From NCBI RefSeq assembly GCF_003610295.1, contig NZ_RAPV01000001.1, positions 2,542,001 to 2,606,000 of the forward strand: 64,000 nt of DNA, given 5' to 3'. The first letter of the stretch is position 1, and each line of letters begins with the position of its first letter. Positions 20,677 through 29,239 of this stretch are shown in pieces. The stretch is from Paraburkholderia sp. BL23I1N1 (GTDB taxonomy: Bacteria > Pseudomonadota > Gammaproteobacteria > Burkholderiales > Burkholderiaceae). The notes beneath the pieces are model-generated. The model was not told where the DNA came from and searched no databases. It was given only the letters and a program-made list of their open reading frames with translations. A program made the position numbers and the translations under genes.

Positions 20677-21609
20677 GTGATCCAGTTGCAGGACGTGGAC
20701 CTCAAACTACTGAGGGTTTTCATGACGGTGGTTCGGTGTGGTGGTTTTTCGGCCGCCCAGGCGACCCTGAACGTCAGCCAGTCGACGATCAGCGAGCAGA
20801 TGACGACGCTCGAAACGCGCCTGGGACTCAAGCTTTGCGAGCGCGGGCGGAGTGGATTCCGCCTGACCGAACACGGCGTGGCGACTTACGAGGCGGCGCA
20901 GCGACTGCAGGTGGCGGTAGAAAGCTTCTGTGTGGATACGGCTGCGCTCAAACAGCACATCTCGGGAAAGCTGTACCTCGGCATTATCGACAACACAGTA
21001 ACGGACTCAACTTCACCGCTGCCCCAGGCACTGCAAGCTTTCGTGTCGAGAGGACACGACGTGCATCTGGATGTCTATGTCGGCACGCCCGCCGAACTCG
21101 AAGAGCGTGTGCTGGACGGCCGGTTGCATATCGCCGTCGGGCACTTCCCGCTTCATGTGCCGGGGCTGACCTACACCGATCTCTACTATGAACCGGACGG
21201 CCTGTATTGCGGAAAGAGTCACCTGCTCGCCGACAACTCGCAAGACGATATCGCGCTCGAGCAGGCCATCGCGTCCAGCCGTGTGGTAGCGCGCGGTTAT
21301 CTGCAGCAGCACGACCTTCAAATGCTCAAGGTCAGCAAAGCCGCGGCAACCGTCGACAATATCGAGGCGCAGGCTATCCTCATTCTATCGGGCGCATACA
21401 TCGGATTCCTGCCGAATCACTACGCTGCCCGCTGGGCCACGCGCGGTGACATGCGTCAAATCTGCCCGGACCAGTTCGGCACGCAGTGGCCGTTCTGCGC
21501 GATCGTGCGGCGGACCGCGGTACCCCCAACCATCCTTCAGGTATTCATGATCGACCTGATGGAAAGCTACCGTACGATCGCGCAGACCGCGCGCTCGGCA
21601 CAAGCCTAA
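20677..21609 (+). CDS. LysR-family regulator (paralogue 1)
   Basis: This 310-aa protein has an N-terminal winged helix-turn-helix (DLKLLRVFMTVVRCGGFSAAQATLN, cut here to its core) and a periplasmic-binding-protein-like effector domain. It has a GTG start with AGAGGAG upstream. It diverges from the aldehyde dehydrogenase unit and runs tail-to-tail, with a few bases of stop overlap, into the ABC binding-protein gene. It is paralogous to the LysR at 22977: both share VRCGGF-x-AAQ, LETRLGL, LCERGR-x-GFRLTE and a (G/N)YIGFLP-type block. Confidence 0.9.
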   Translation: MIQLQDVDLKLLRVFMTVVRCGGFSAAQATLNVSQSTISEQMTTLETRLGLKLCERGRSGFRLTEHGVATYEAAQRLQVAVESFCVDTAALKQHISGKLYLGIIDNTVTDSTSPLPQALQAFVSRGHDVHLDVYVGTPAELEERVLDGRLHIAVGHFPLHVPGLTYTDLYYEPDGLYCGKSHLLADNSQDDIALEQAIASSRVVARGYLQQHDLQMLKVSKAAATVDNIEAQAILILSGAYIGFLPNHYAARWATRGDMRQICPDQFGTQWPFCAIVRRTAVPPTILQVFMIDLMESYRTIAQTARSAQA

Positions 21610-22748
21610 GGTTGTGCCGACGCAAGCGGCGTCGGCTCGCCATTGCGATAGGTATAGATGGTGATGGGAGAATCCGTGAGATCGCGATTCTTGTCGAACC
21701 GGTAGTGGCCGGACACACCGCGAGAATCGATGTTCGCCAGCGCAGCGCGGTATTGGGCCGGTTCGATCGAGTTGGCCTTCGTCATCGCTTGCGCGACGAT
21801 GTTCACGCCATCGTACAAAGCCGCGCTGTAGGTCAGCGGATCGGTATGAAAGCGTTGCTTGTAGTCCGCCTTGAAACGGCGGCCTTCCGGCGTTTGATCG
21901 AGAACGGGGCCGCCTTGCGGGCAATACACGCGCGTATCGACCGCGTCGCCGCCAAGCTTCGCCAGTTCGGCATTGCACATCGCGTCGCCGCCCAGCAGAT
22001 AGCCATTCATCGCGAGACGCTTCATCTGCTTGCGCAGCGCGCCAGCCTGAGCGTAGTAACCACCGTAGAAAATCCCTTCGGCATTCGAGCCCTTCACATG
22101 CGTGAGGATCGAAACGAAGTCGGTTGCCTTGTCGGTCGTATATTGACGATCGACGATCTCGATGCCGTTGGCTTTCGCCGCGCTGACGAACTCGTCGGCA
22201 ACGCCCTGCCCGTACGCCGTGCGATCGTCGATCACGGCAATGCGTTTGACCTTCAGTTGCTTTGCTGCAAATTCCCCCATCCGGCTGCCAAGTTGCGTGT
22301 CGCTCGCGGAAATGCGAAACACGAACGGATAGTCGTGCTGCGTGATCGAGGGGTTCGACGCGACGGTCGCCATCACGATGCCCGAGACGTTCACGAGGTT
22401 CGAGATCGGAATTGCGACGCCGGAATTGAACGGCCCGAAAATGACCTTGACGTTCGCGTCCACCAGGCTTTGTGCAACCGTCATGCCGGTACGCGGGTCG
22501 GCGGCGTCATCCTGCGAGACCAGTTCAAAACGCGTCTTCTGGCCGCCGATCACGAGACCCTCGGCATTCAGGCGCTCGATCGCCATTCTCACGCCATTTT
22601 CGTCGTCCTTGCCGATAGCGGCCTGCGGGCCGGTCAATGGCCCCGTCAAGCCGATCTTGACGACCTGATCGCCGGCCGTCGCGCTCAGAGAGAACATGCT
22701 CAAAGCGACTGCTACCAACCCGCTTGCACCTGCGTATGACTTGCTCAT
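21606..22748 (-). CDS. ABC transporter substrate-binding protein, branched-chain amino acid (LivK) type
   Basis: This 380-aa periplasmic protein has a typical signal peptide (about residues 1-25, ending SLSATAG) followed by the Peripla_BP_6 layout: VKIGLTGPLTGPQAAIGKD, ASDTQLGSRM, AVIDDRTAYGQGVAD. The second of two adjacent ATGs is used because AGGAG is then 6 nt away. No permease or ATPase genes accompany it, so it must share an ABC system elsewhere. It is divergent from the LysR at 22977 and convergent with the LysR at 20677. Confidence 0.9.
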   Translation of the reverse strand: MSKSYAGASGLVAVALSMFSLSATAGDQVVKIGLTGPLTGPQAAIGKDDENGVRMAIERLNAEGLVIGGQKTRFELVSQDDAADPRTGMTVAQSLVDANVKVIFGPFNSGVAIPISNLVNVSGIVMATVASNPSITQHDYPFVFRISASDTQLGSRMGEFAAKQLKVKRIAVIDDRTAYGQGVADEFVSAAKANGIEIVDRQYTTDKATDFVSILTHVKGSNAEGIFYGGYYAQAGALRKQMKRLAMNGYLLGGDAMCNAELAKLGGDAVDTRVYCPQGGPVLDQTPEGRRFKADYKQRFHTDPLTYSAALYDGVNIVAQAMTKANSIEPAQYRAALANIDSRGVSGHYRFDKNRDLTDSPITIYTYRNGEPTPLASAQP

Positions 22749-22976
22749 CATGCTCTCCTCACCTCGTGTGGCGTGCCAGACCGTTTCATTGCCGAAGGCG
22801 GCGAATCTTATCAGTGTGGGCACAGAAAACATCGCGTGGCCCCGTCCGCCGCGACGTTTCTTCCAATGTCCGGACAGTGGGGTTGACAGCAATTCTGTGT
22901 AGCCAAAATCCTCAATAAAATGCACCATTGATGAAACACATTTCGGAATTTCCCGAAGTAACCTCAAGGCGGCACG

Positions 22977-23912
22977 ATGCAAGTTCAGGACACGGATCTC
23001 AAGCTGTTGCGGATCTTCGAAACCATCGTGCGATGCGGCGGGTTCGCCGCTGCGCAGCCCATTCTCAACATTGGTGCATCGAGCATCAGCGAATACATGT
23101 CGCAACTGGAAACGCGGCTCGGACTGCGGCTATGTGAACGCGGGCGCGCCGGCTTCCGGCTCACTGAGGAAGGCGCGGAACTGCACGCCGCCGCGCAGCG
23201 CCTGCTTGGTGCGGTCGATTCGTTTCATATGGAAGCCGGTGCGCTGCGTAATCAGCTTTCCGGCGTATTGCGCTTCGGCATGATCGAAGCGACGCTTACC
23301 GACAAGTTCTCGCCTCTGCCGATAGCGATCCGGGAGTTCGGCCAGATGGCGCCGGAAGTCCGCCTGCATGTGCAGATCGAAACGCCTGGCAGCATGGAAC
23401 AGCACGTGCTGGACGGGCGCCTGCATTTTGCGGTCGGACCGTTCCCCGTGCGGATTCCAGGCCTCGATTACCTGCCGCTCTATCGTGAGGAACAAGGGCT
23501 TTATTGTGCGTCGACCCATCCGTTGCACGAACGGGCGAGCGGCCGGGTGCCTGTTTCGCTGCTCAGCAAACAGCGGCTGGCGGCCCGCGCCTACCTCGGC
23601 AGCCAGGAATTGAAGTTGTTGCGCATGCCGGAGGCCGCGGCCTCCGTCGATAATGTGGAAGGCCGGGCCATGCTGATTCTATCCGGCAACTACATCGGTT
23701 TCCTGCCGCCGCACTATGCCAGGCCCTGGGTGGACGACGGTTTGCTGACCCGCATCGATCCCGAACATTACGCGACCCATCTGGACTTCCAGATCGTCAC
23801 GCGCAAGGGGGCGGAATCGGCACGGGTCGTCCAGGCCTTTTGCAACCAGTTGCGCACAGCAGCCAGGCAATTGAACCACACCAATAAAGGCGGAAAAAAA
23901 CCCGTGGATTAG
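22977..23912 (+). CDS. LysR-family regulator (paralogue 2)
   Basis: This 311-aa LysR protein has the same architecture as its paralogue 2.3 kb upstream and many identical blocks. It begins MQVQDTDLKLLRIFETIVR. It diverges from the ABC binding-protein gene and converges on the ureohydrolase gene, sharing 4 nt of stop overlap (TAG 23910-23912 against TAA on the other strand). This layout places it as a likely regulator of the binding protein, the ureohydrolase or both. Confidence 0.9.
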   Translation: MQVQDTDLKLLRIFETIVRCGGFAAAQPILNIGASSISEYMSQLETRLGLRLCERGRAGFRLTEEGAELHAAAQRLLGAVDSFHMEAGALRNQLSGVLRFGMIEATLTDKFSPLPIAIREFGQMAPEVRLHVQIETPGSMEQHVLDGRLHFAVGPFPVRIPGLDYLPLYREEQGLYCASTHPLHERASGRVPVSLLSKQRLAARAYLGSQELKLLRMPEAAASVDNVEGRAMLILSGNYIGFLPPHYARPWVDDGLLTRIDPEHYATHLDFQIVTRKGAESARVVQAFCNQLRTAARQLNHTNKGGKKPVD

Positions 23913-24886
23913 CGGGAAAGGTTTCGTTTAACCTTGCGCTGATGCATGACACGGCCGATCGTGTTCAGCAGCAACTGCGCCGCAAGAATTGAAGTCGAGC
24001 CCGAATGATCGTAATCGGGCGCGACTTCAACGAGGTCGATGCCGATTACGTCGCCTTGCGCGGCCAGTCCCGCGAACAGTTCGAGTCCTTCGTAGTACAG
24101 CAGACCGCCGTGACTCGGCGTGCCCGTGCCAGGCGCGATCGAGGGATCGAAACCGTCGATGTCGATCGTCAGGTAATAGCGCACGCCCTTCGGGATGCGA
24201 TCCAGCACACCCTGAATGCCGAGGCGCCGGAGATCGCGCACCGAAATGATGTCGGAGCCCATTTCGCGCGCCTGGGCGTAACCCTCGCGCGCCGTGGACG
24301 ACACGTTGCGAATGCCGATCTGCGTCATACCCGACACCACGCTTTTCTCCGCCGCGCGCCGCAGCGGATTGCCGTGACCGTGCCGTACGCCATGACGCTC
24401 GTCAACGAAATCGAGGTGTGCGTCGATGTGAACGATATGAAACGGCTCCTGGCCTTCGAACGCGTTGATGCACGGAATGTTGATTGAGTGATCGCCGCCC
24501 ATCACCACCGGCAGTGCGCCCGCCGCCAGAATCTTGCGCACGCCATACTCGATGTTTGAGTGGCTCTTTTCCGTGTTGGTGTGGACCATGTCCGCATCGC
24601 CGATATCGACGATACGGACTTCGTTATTGGGCAGATAAACAACGTCGTCTTCGAAATCGTACGCGCCGCCGTGGCCGAACGAGAACAGCGTCGACGCGTC
24701 GCGAATCGAACGCGGACCAAAGCGTGCCCCGGCCCGCCACTGGGTGCCGCAATCGAAGGGCGCGCCCATGACCGCGACGTCCGCGTCGATCTTGTCCCAG
24801 TCGAGACATAACGGGGATTTCGCGAACGTGCAGATTCCCACAAACGGCAAATTGAGCCGACCCGTTTCGTAGCTGTTTTCAGACAT
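23909..24886 (-). CDS. speB: Agmatinase-family ureohydrolase (agmatinase or guanidinobutyrase)
   Basis: This 325-aa member of the arginase/agmatinase family has a full binuclear Mn site: GGDHSIN, HIDAHLDF, and DIDGFDPSIAPGTGTP. It hydrolyses a guanidino compound to an amine plus urea. The N-terminal CGTQWRAGARFGPRSIR block is typical of agmatinase and guanidinobutyrase or guanidinopropionase, which cannot be separated by eye. GGAGG lies just upstream of the ATG. Neighbouring alcohol and aldehyde dehydrogenases would fit catabolism of a guanidino alcohol or acid, but this is inference. Confidence 0.88.
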   Translation of the reverse strand: MSENSYETGRLNLPFVGICTFAKSPLCLDWDKIDADVAVMGAPFDCGTQWRAGARFGPRSIRDASTLFSFGHGGAYDFEDDVVYLPNNEVRIVDIGDADMVHTNTEKSHSNIEYGVRKILAAGALPVVMGGDHSINIPCINAFEGQEPFHIVHIDAHLDFVDERHGVRHGHGNPLRRAAEKSVVSGMTQIGIRNVSSTAREGYAQAREMGSDIISVRDLRRLGIQGVLDRIPKGVRYYLTIDIDGFDPSIAPGTGTPSHGGLLYYEGLELFAGLAAQGDVIGIDLVEVAPDYDHSGSTSILAAQLLLNTIGRVMHQRKVKRNLSR

Positions 24887-25180
24887 GCATGCCTCCGTTC
24901 TGTTTTGTTCGGTAAGAATCGGTGCGGCGCACAGGCGCCGCCGTCTCCATTCCTGCAGCAACGCCCTTTGCCACGAGCGAGTGGTGCATCTGGAACGGAG
25001 TCTAGGCAAACAAATTCAACGGAAAAATGCCGGAAACAAGAAATGCACTTCGGGATAGTCCGAAGTGAAGTCCAAACATAGCTGGAATGTGAATGGGCCA
25101 GTCGCGCGAGAGGTCGAAGTTGACCGATATCGGTTAATCAAAGCATCGCGCGAGTCACGCTTCGAAACCCGCGCTATGCC

Positions 25181-26425
25181 TTACACCAACGCCGTCAGAT
25201 AGGGACTATCCTTCCCCGTCTCATACGGCCGCGACTTGATTTCCATGCGTGCAATGCTCTGCAGGTGAACCTCGTCCGGGCCATCCGCGAAGCGCAACGC
25301 ACGGCCCCACGTCCAGCTATCGGCCAATGGCGTGTCGGGGCTCAGCCCCATCGCGCCAAACACCTGCATCGCCCGTTCGCAAACGGCGGTGTGAACATTC
25401 GGCACGAGCGCCTTGATCATCGAGATCTCCTTCTTTGCCTCCTTCGCCCCCACGTTGTCAATCATCCACGCGGCCTTGAGAACAAAGAGCCTCGCCTGAT
25501 CGATTTCGATTCTGGACTTCGCAATCCATTCGCCGACGGCCCCATGCTCATGCAGCTTCTTGCCGAATGTCGTGCGTGCCTGGGCCCGTTCCACCATCAA
25601 TTCGAGCGCCAGTTCCGCGGCGCCGATCGAACGCATGCAGTGGTGAATCCGTCCCGGACCAAGGCGCGCCTGCGCGAGCGCAAAGCCACTGCCCTCCTCA
25701 CCGAGGAGATTCGACCGAGGCACGCGCACGCCCTTGAACTCGATCTCGCAGTGGCCTTCTGGCGCCACGTGATTGACCACCGAGATATTGCGGATCACCG
25801 TGACGCCGGGTGTGTCGCGCGGCACGAGAATCATGCTCTGCTGCCGATGGCTCGGCGCGTCCGGATCCGTTTTGCCCATCACGATGAAGAGCTTGCAATT
25901 CGGGTGAGCCGCATTCGTGATGAACCACTTGCGGCCGTCGATGACATAGTCGTCGCCATCCCGACGAATCGACGTCGCGATATTGGTCGCGTCCGAGGAG
26001 GCCACAGCCGGCTCCGTCATTGCAAAGGCCGAGCGGATCTTGCCGTCGAGCAGGGGCTTGAGCCACGCTTCGCGCTGAGCGGGCGTGGCAAACATATGGA
26101 GCAGTTCCATATTGCCCGTGTCCGGCGCATTGCAGTTGAACACCTCGGACGCCCACGACACCCGCCCCATGATTTCAGCCAGCGGCGCGTACTCGAGATT
26201 GGTCAGGCGGGTGCCGGGTTCGTCGTCGCGCAGATGCGGAAGGAACAGGTTCCAGAGACACTCTTCACGCGCCCGGTCCTTCAATTCCTCCATGAAGGAC
26301 ACCGGATATTGACCTGCACTCACTTCCTCGTGCCATTGCCGGATACGCGGAACGATATGAGTGTCCATGAACGTGCGCACCTGGGTGCACAACGCTTCGA
26401 CTTTCGGGCTATATGCAAAGTCCAT
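25181..26425 (-). CDS. Acyl-CoA dehydrogenase (ACAD10/11-like)
   Basis: This 414-aa flavoprotein has the ACAD signatures FAMTEPAVASSDATN and RLGPGRIHHCMRSIG, and a C-terminal VFGAMGLS block followed by WTWGRALRFADGPDEVHL. The RIHHCMR form is typical of the subgroup linked to aminoglycoside-phosphotransferase-like kinases (ACAD10/11, LvaC). It is the last gene of the PGAM-kinase-SDR-ACAD unit. The likely reaction is elimination of phosphate from a phosphorylated 3- or 4-hydroxyacyl-CoA to an enoyl-CoA, as known for LvaC. Confidence 0.9.
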   Translation of the reverse strand: MDFAYSPKVEALCTQVRTFMDTHIVPRIRQWHEEVSAGQYPVSFMEELKDRAREECLWNLFLPHLRDDEPGTRLTNLEYAPLAEIMGRVSWASEVFNCNAPDTGNMELLHMFATPAQREAWLKPLLDGKIRSAFAMTEPAVASSDATNIATSIRRDGDDYVIDGRKWFITNAAHPNCKLFIVMGKTDPDAPSHRQQSMILVPRDTPGVTVIRNISVVNHVAPEGHCEIEFKGVRVPRSNLLGEEGSGFALAQARLGPGRIHHCMRSIGAAELALELMVERAQARTTFGKKLHEHGAVGEWIAKSRIEIDQARLFVLKAAWMIDNVGAKEAKKEISMIKALVPNVHTAVCERAMQVFGAMGLSPDTPLADSWTWGRALRFADGPDEVHLQSIARMEIKSRPYETGKDSPYLTALV

Positions 26426-26492
26426 TTTTACGCTTCCTTAGTCTGATTGGTGTCGTCGAAGCATCGGCCAATGCCCTGCTTCGACCACGTGG

Positions 26493-27257
26493 CTAGATCG
26501 TCAGTCCACCATCGACGACGACACACTCTCCATTGGTATAGCTCGCCGCGTCGGACACCAGGTAGAGCACGGTGCCCGCCATCTCGCGAGGTTCCGCGTG
26601 ACGCCGCAACGGGATTCTGGACATCCAGCTTTCATACGTGGCCTCATCGTTAAACAGTGCTCCGGCAAAGCGGGTTTTGGTCAATCCAGGGAGCAACGCG
26701 TTCACTCGAATCCCCAACGGCCCGCATTCCTTCGCGAAGGCCCGCGTCATGTTGACGACGGCGGCTTTGGTGATCGAGTAGATTCCCTGCTTGTCGCCCG
26801 GCTGCAATGCATTGACCGAGGCCGTGTTGACGATCGCGCCGCCGCCGTGCTCCCGCATCAACTTGCCCGCCTCCACGGACATGAAGAAGTAGCCACGCAG
26901 ATTGACTTCCACCGTCTTTTCGAACGACGCCAGATCGGTATCGAGAATGTGGCCGAAATACGGATTAGTCGCCGCGTTGTTGACCAGGATATCCAGACGG
27001 CCATGCCGCGCACGAATATGCCGGAAGATCGCGAGAATGTCCTCGACACGCCCTACGTGGCACGGTTGCGCTTCAGCACTGCCGCCCGCTTCCCTGATCT
27101 CGCATGCCACCGCTTCGCAATCTTCCACCTTGCGGCTCGACACAATCACATGGGCACCCTGCCCGGCGAGCAGCTTGGCGATCTCCTCACCAATACCCCG
27201 GCTCGCGCCCGTCACCAGAGCAATCTTTCCTGTCAGATCAAACAAATTAGTAGTCAC
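26493..27257 (-). CDS. Short-chain dehydrogenase/reductase
   Basis: This 254-aa SDR has the cofactor motif TGASRGIGEE, NNAATN, and the catalytic Ser/Tyr/Lys in NTASVNAL and YSITKAA. The start is GTG (27255-27257) with AGGAG 7 nt upstream. It lies between the kinase and acyl-CoA dehydrogenase genes, so it probably oxidises or reduces a hydroxy/keto acyl intermediate of that pathway. Confidence 0.9.
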   Translation of the reverse strand: MTTNLFDLTGKIALVTGASRGIGEEIAKLLAGQGAHVIVSSRKVEDCEAVACEIREAGGSAEAQPCHVGRVEDILAIFRHIRARHGRLDILVNNAATNPYFGHILDTDLASFEKTVEVNLRGYFFMSVEAGKLMREHGGGAIVNTASVNALQPGDKQGIYSITKAAVVNMTRAFAKECGPLGIRVNALLPGLTKTRFAGALFNDEATYESWMSRIPLRRHAEPREMAGTVLYLVSDAASYTNGECVVVDGGLTI

Positions 27258-27299
27258 GATCAGTCTCCTTATTTCTACGTTCCGGTCTCTGACCTGTCT

Positions 27300-28316
27300 T
27301 CAGATCAGGTCAGTGCCCATCCGGGCAAGCGCCCCAGTCATCTCCCCCACCTGTCGCGCCTTGTCGTTCGACGCGTTACCGCTCAAGGCCCGTTTCTTCA
27401 CGCCCTGTGCGATAGCAGCAAGCCGGAAGAAGCTGAACGCCAGGTAGAAGTTCCAGTTCTCAATCGACGCAATTCCGCGAAGCTTGCAATACCGTTCGAC
27501 AATCGACGCCTCGTCCGGCACCCCCAACGCCGTTCGATTCAGGCCCTCGAGTCCGGCGATATGGCTGCCGGGCGGGAGCCGCAAACACATGCAGAAGTAC
27601 GCGATGTCAGCGAGAGGATTGCCGAGCGTGGACAGCTCCCAGTCCAGCACCGCGCGAACTTGCGGCGCACCGTGCATGAAAATGAGATTGTCGATACGGA
27701 AATCGCCATGCACGAGCGAAGGCTTGCCGGTTTCCTCCGGACAGTGGGCAGGCAGCCACTCGATCAGCGAATCCATCGCTTCCAAGGTATCGGTCTGCGC
27801 GGCGCGATATTGCTTGGTCCATACGTCGATCTGACGCGCGAAATAGTTGCCCGGGCGGCCGTAGTCCGACAAGCCGACTTCGTCGATATCCACGTCATGG
27901 AGAGCCGCCATGGTGCCGAGCACTGCATCGTAGATGCCACCGCGCGCCTCGACGGATACTTCGGGCAGCGCCGGATTCCAGAAGATGCGCCCGTCTTCGT
28001 AGCTCATGACGTAAAACAGGCTGCCGATGACGTCGCGGTCCTCGCAAAGGTGATAAGCACGCGCCACAGGGACCGCTGTCCGGCCGAGCGCCGACAGCAC
28101 CCGAAATTCGCGGTCAACAGCATGGGCGGACTTGAGCAGTGCGCCGGGAGGTTGACGCCTCAGCACGTAGCGACCGCTTTGCGCCGTCAGAAGAAACGTC
28201 GGGTTGGATTGTCCGCCGGAAAATTTCTCGATGGACATTGGCCCTTGAAACCCGGGCACATGCGCCGTCAGATAACACGTGAGCGCTTCAATGTCGAATT
28301 GGAGGCTAGCGTTCAT
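27300..28316 (-). CDS. APH-family phosphotransferase (hydroxyacyl-CoA kinase-like)
   Basis: This 338-aa protein has an aminoglycoside-phosphotransferase/choline-kinase fold. It shows GGQSNPTFLL (nucleotide loop), YVLRRQPPG (Lys), SLVHGDFRIDNLIF (catalytic HGD) and VLDWELSTLGNPLAD (metal-binding Asp). The last block and the ACAD neighbour mark the LvaA/ACAD10-11 type, which phosphorylates a hydroxyacyl-CoA rather than an antibiotic. GGGAGG precedes the ATG. Antibiotic resistance is therefore not the expected role. Confidence 0.88.
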   Translation of the reverse strand: MNASLQFDIEALTCYLTAHVPGFQGPMSIEKFSGGQSNPTFLLTAQSGRYVLRRQPPGALLKSAHAVDREFRVLSALGRTAVPVARAYHLCEDRDVIGSLFYVMSYEDGRIFWNPALPEVSVEARGGIYDAVLGTMAALHDVDIDEVGLSDYGRPGNYFARQIDVWTKQYRAAQTDTLEAMDSLIEWLPAHCPEETGKPSLVHGDFRIDNLIFMHGAPQVRAVLDWELSTLGNPLADIAYFCMCLRLPPGSHIAGLEGLNRTALGVPDEASIVERYCKLRGIASIENWNFYLAFSFFRLAAIAQGVKKRALSGNASNDKARQVGEMTGALARMGTDLI

Positions 28317-28420
28317 GTTGCCTCCCGCCGGGCCGCCCCAAGGGAAGCAACGGCCCCTCGGGGGGCGGCGAACGATAGTGAGCGTGGGGGTAGTTCATGT
28401 CGCAGGAATCCCGATTCGAA

Positions 28421-29107
28421 TCAACCATAAGTGACAAATTCATGCCTCCCGGCACGTTCGAGATGAGGCACTGAATTGAAGCTGACTAGCGACATCGCGC
28501 TGTCGTTAAAGACGTACTGGCAAACGCTGCTGTTTCGAATCTGCATGTTGAGTGCGATCGCGGTCTCGGCAGGCGCCTGCAGAACCTGTTGGGCGGTTAC
28601 CGCGATCGGACCACCCGAACTCACCACCAGAACGCGCTTGCCGCCAACCCGCTGGATTTCGCTGCGCGCGCGCTGGACCCGCGCCTGGAATTGCTGCCAT
28701 GTCTCTGGAACAGGGCCGGGCAAACGGTCATCGGCCCAAAGCTGCAATACGTGCCGGAGCCCTTTGTAGAAGTCCTGTTTCGAACGTGCGGACGACTTAC
28801 CTGCCGACCAGCCCGCCGGCACACCCTCTTCGCCGAGGGCGGCGAACAACGCATGGAAATCGTATTCGTTCAACCCCGCGTCTTGCGCGATCTCGACTTG
28901 CGGGCCGCCCATTGCGGCGAGAATTTCATCGGCAGTTTGCCGATGCCGCTCCATCGTTCCGATCACGACGCGATCGAACCGCAAGCTCGCGTGCGCGACG
29001 TATTCGCCGAGCCAACGTGATTGGGTACGGCCGGAAGGAGATAGCTCGTCATAGTTATCGGCGCCGAAAGACGCTTGACCATGCCGTACAAAATAGAGTT
29101 CTGCCAT
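28421..29107 (-). CDS. Histidine phosphatase family protein (phosphoglycerate mutase-like)
   Basis: This 228-aa protein has the RHGQASFG phosphohistidine motif at its start. The second catalytic His, normally in a SHGG context, is replaced here by SSGGP, so activity may be altered. It is the first gene of the four-gene unit with the kinase, SDR and acyl-CoA dehydrogenase, and may process or proofread phosphorylated intermediates. Confidence 0.85.
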   Translation of the reverse strand: MAELYFVRHGQASFGADNYDELSPSGRTQSRWLGEYVAHASLRFDRVVIGTMERHRQTADEILAAMGGPQVEIAQDAGLNEYDFHALFAALGEEGVPAGWSAGKSSARSKQDFYKGLRHVLQLWADDRLPGPVPETWQQFQARVQRARSEIQRVGGKRVLVVSSGGPIAVTAQQVLQAPAETAIALNMQIRNSSVCQYVFNDSAMSLVSFNSVPHLERAGRHEFVTYG

Positions 29108-29239
29108 GCCATCCTCGCCTGAACATGGTTAGCAGAATACCCAGCGTCGCGTCATTCAGGAAATTGATTATCGTGATAGCAGACTATACATTTCCGTGAC
29201 ACCTGATGCGTAGGCTCCCGGAGACCCCGGCCACGGGTT

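Noticed and set aside
24887..25180. Guanidine riboswitch before the ureohydrolase gene
   Set aside because: I looked for guanidine riboswitch-like conserved hairpins and saw none that I could support.
27300..28316. Aminoglycoside resistance gene
   Set aside because: It has the APH fold, but the motifs and acyl-CoA dehydrogenase/SDR context indicate a metabolic hydroxyacyl-CoA kinase.
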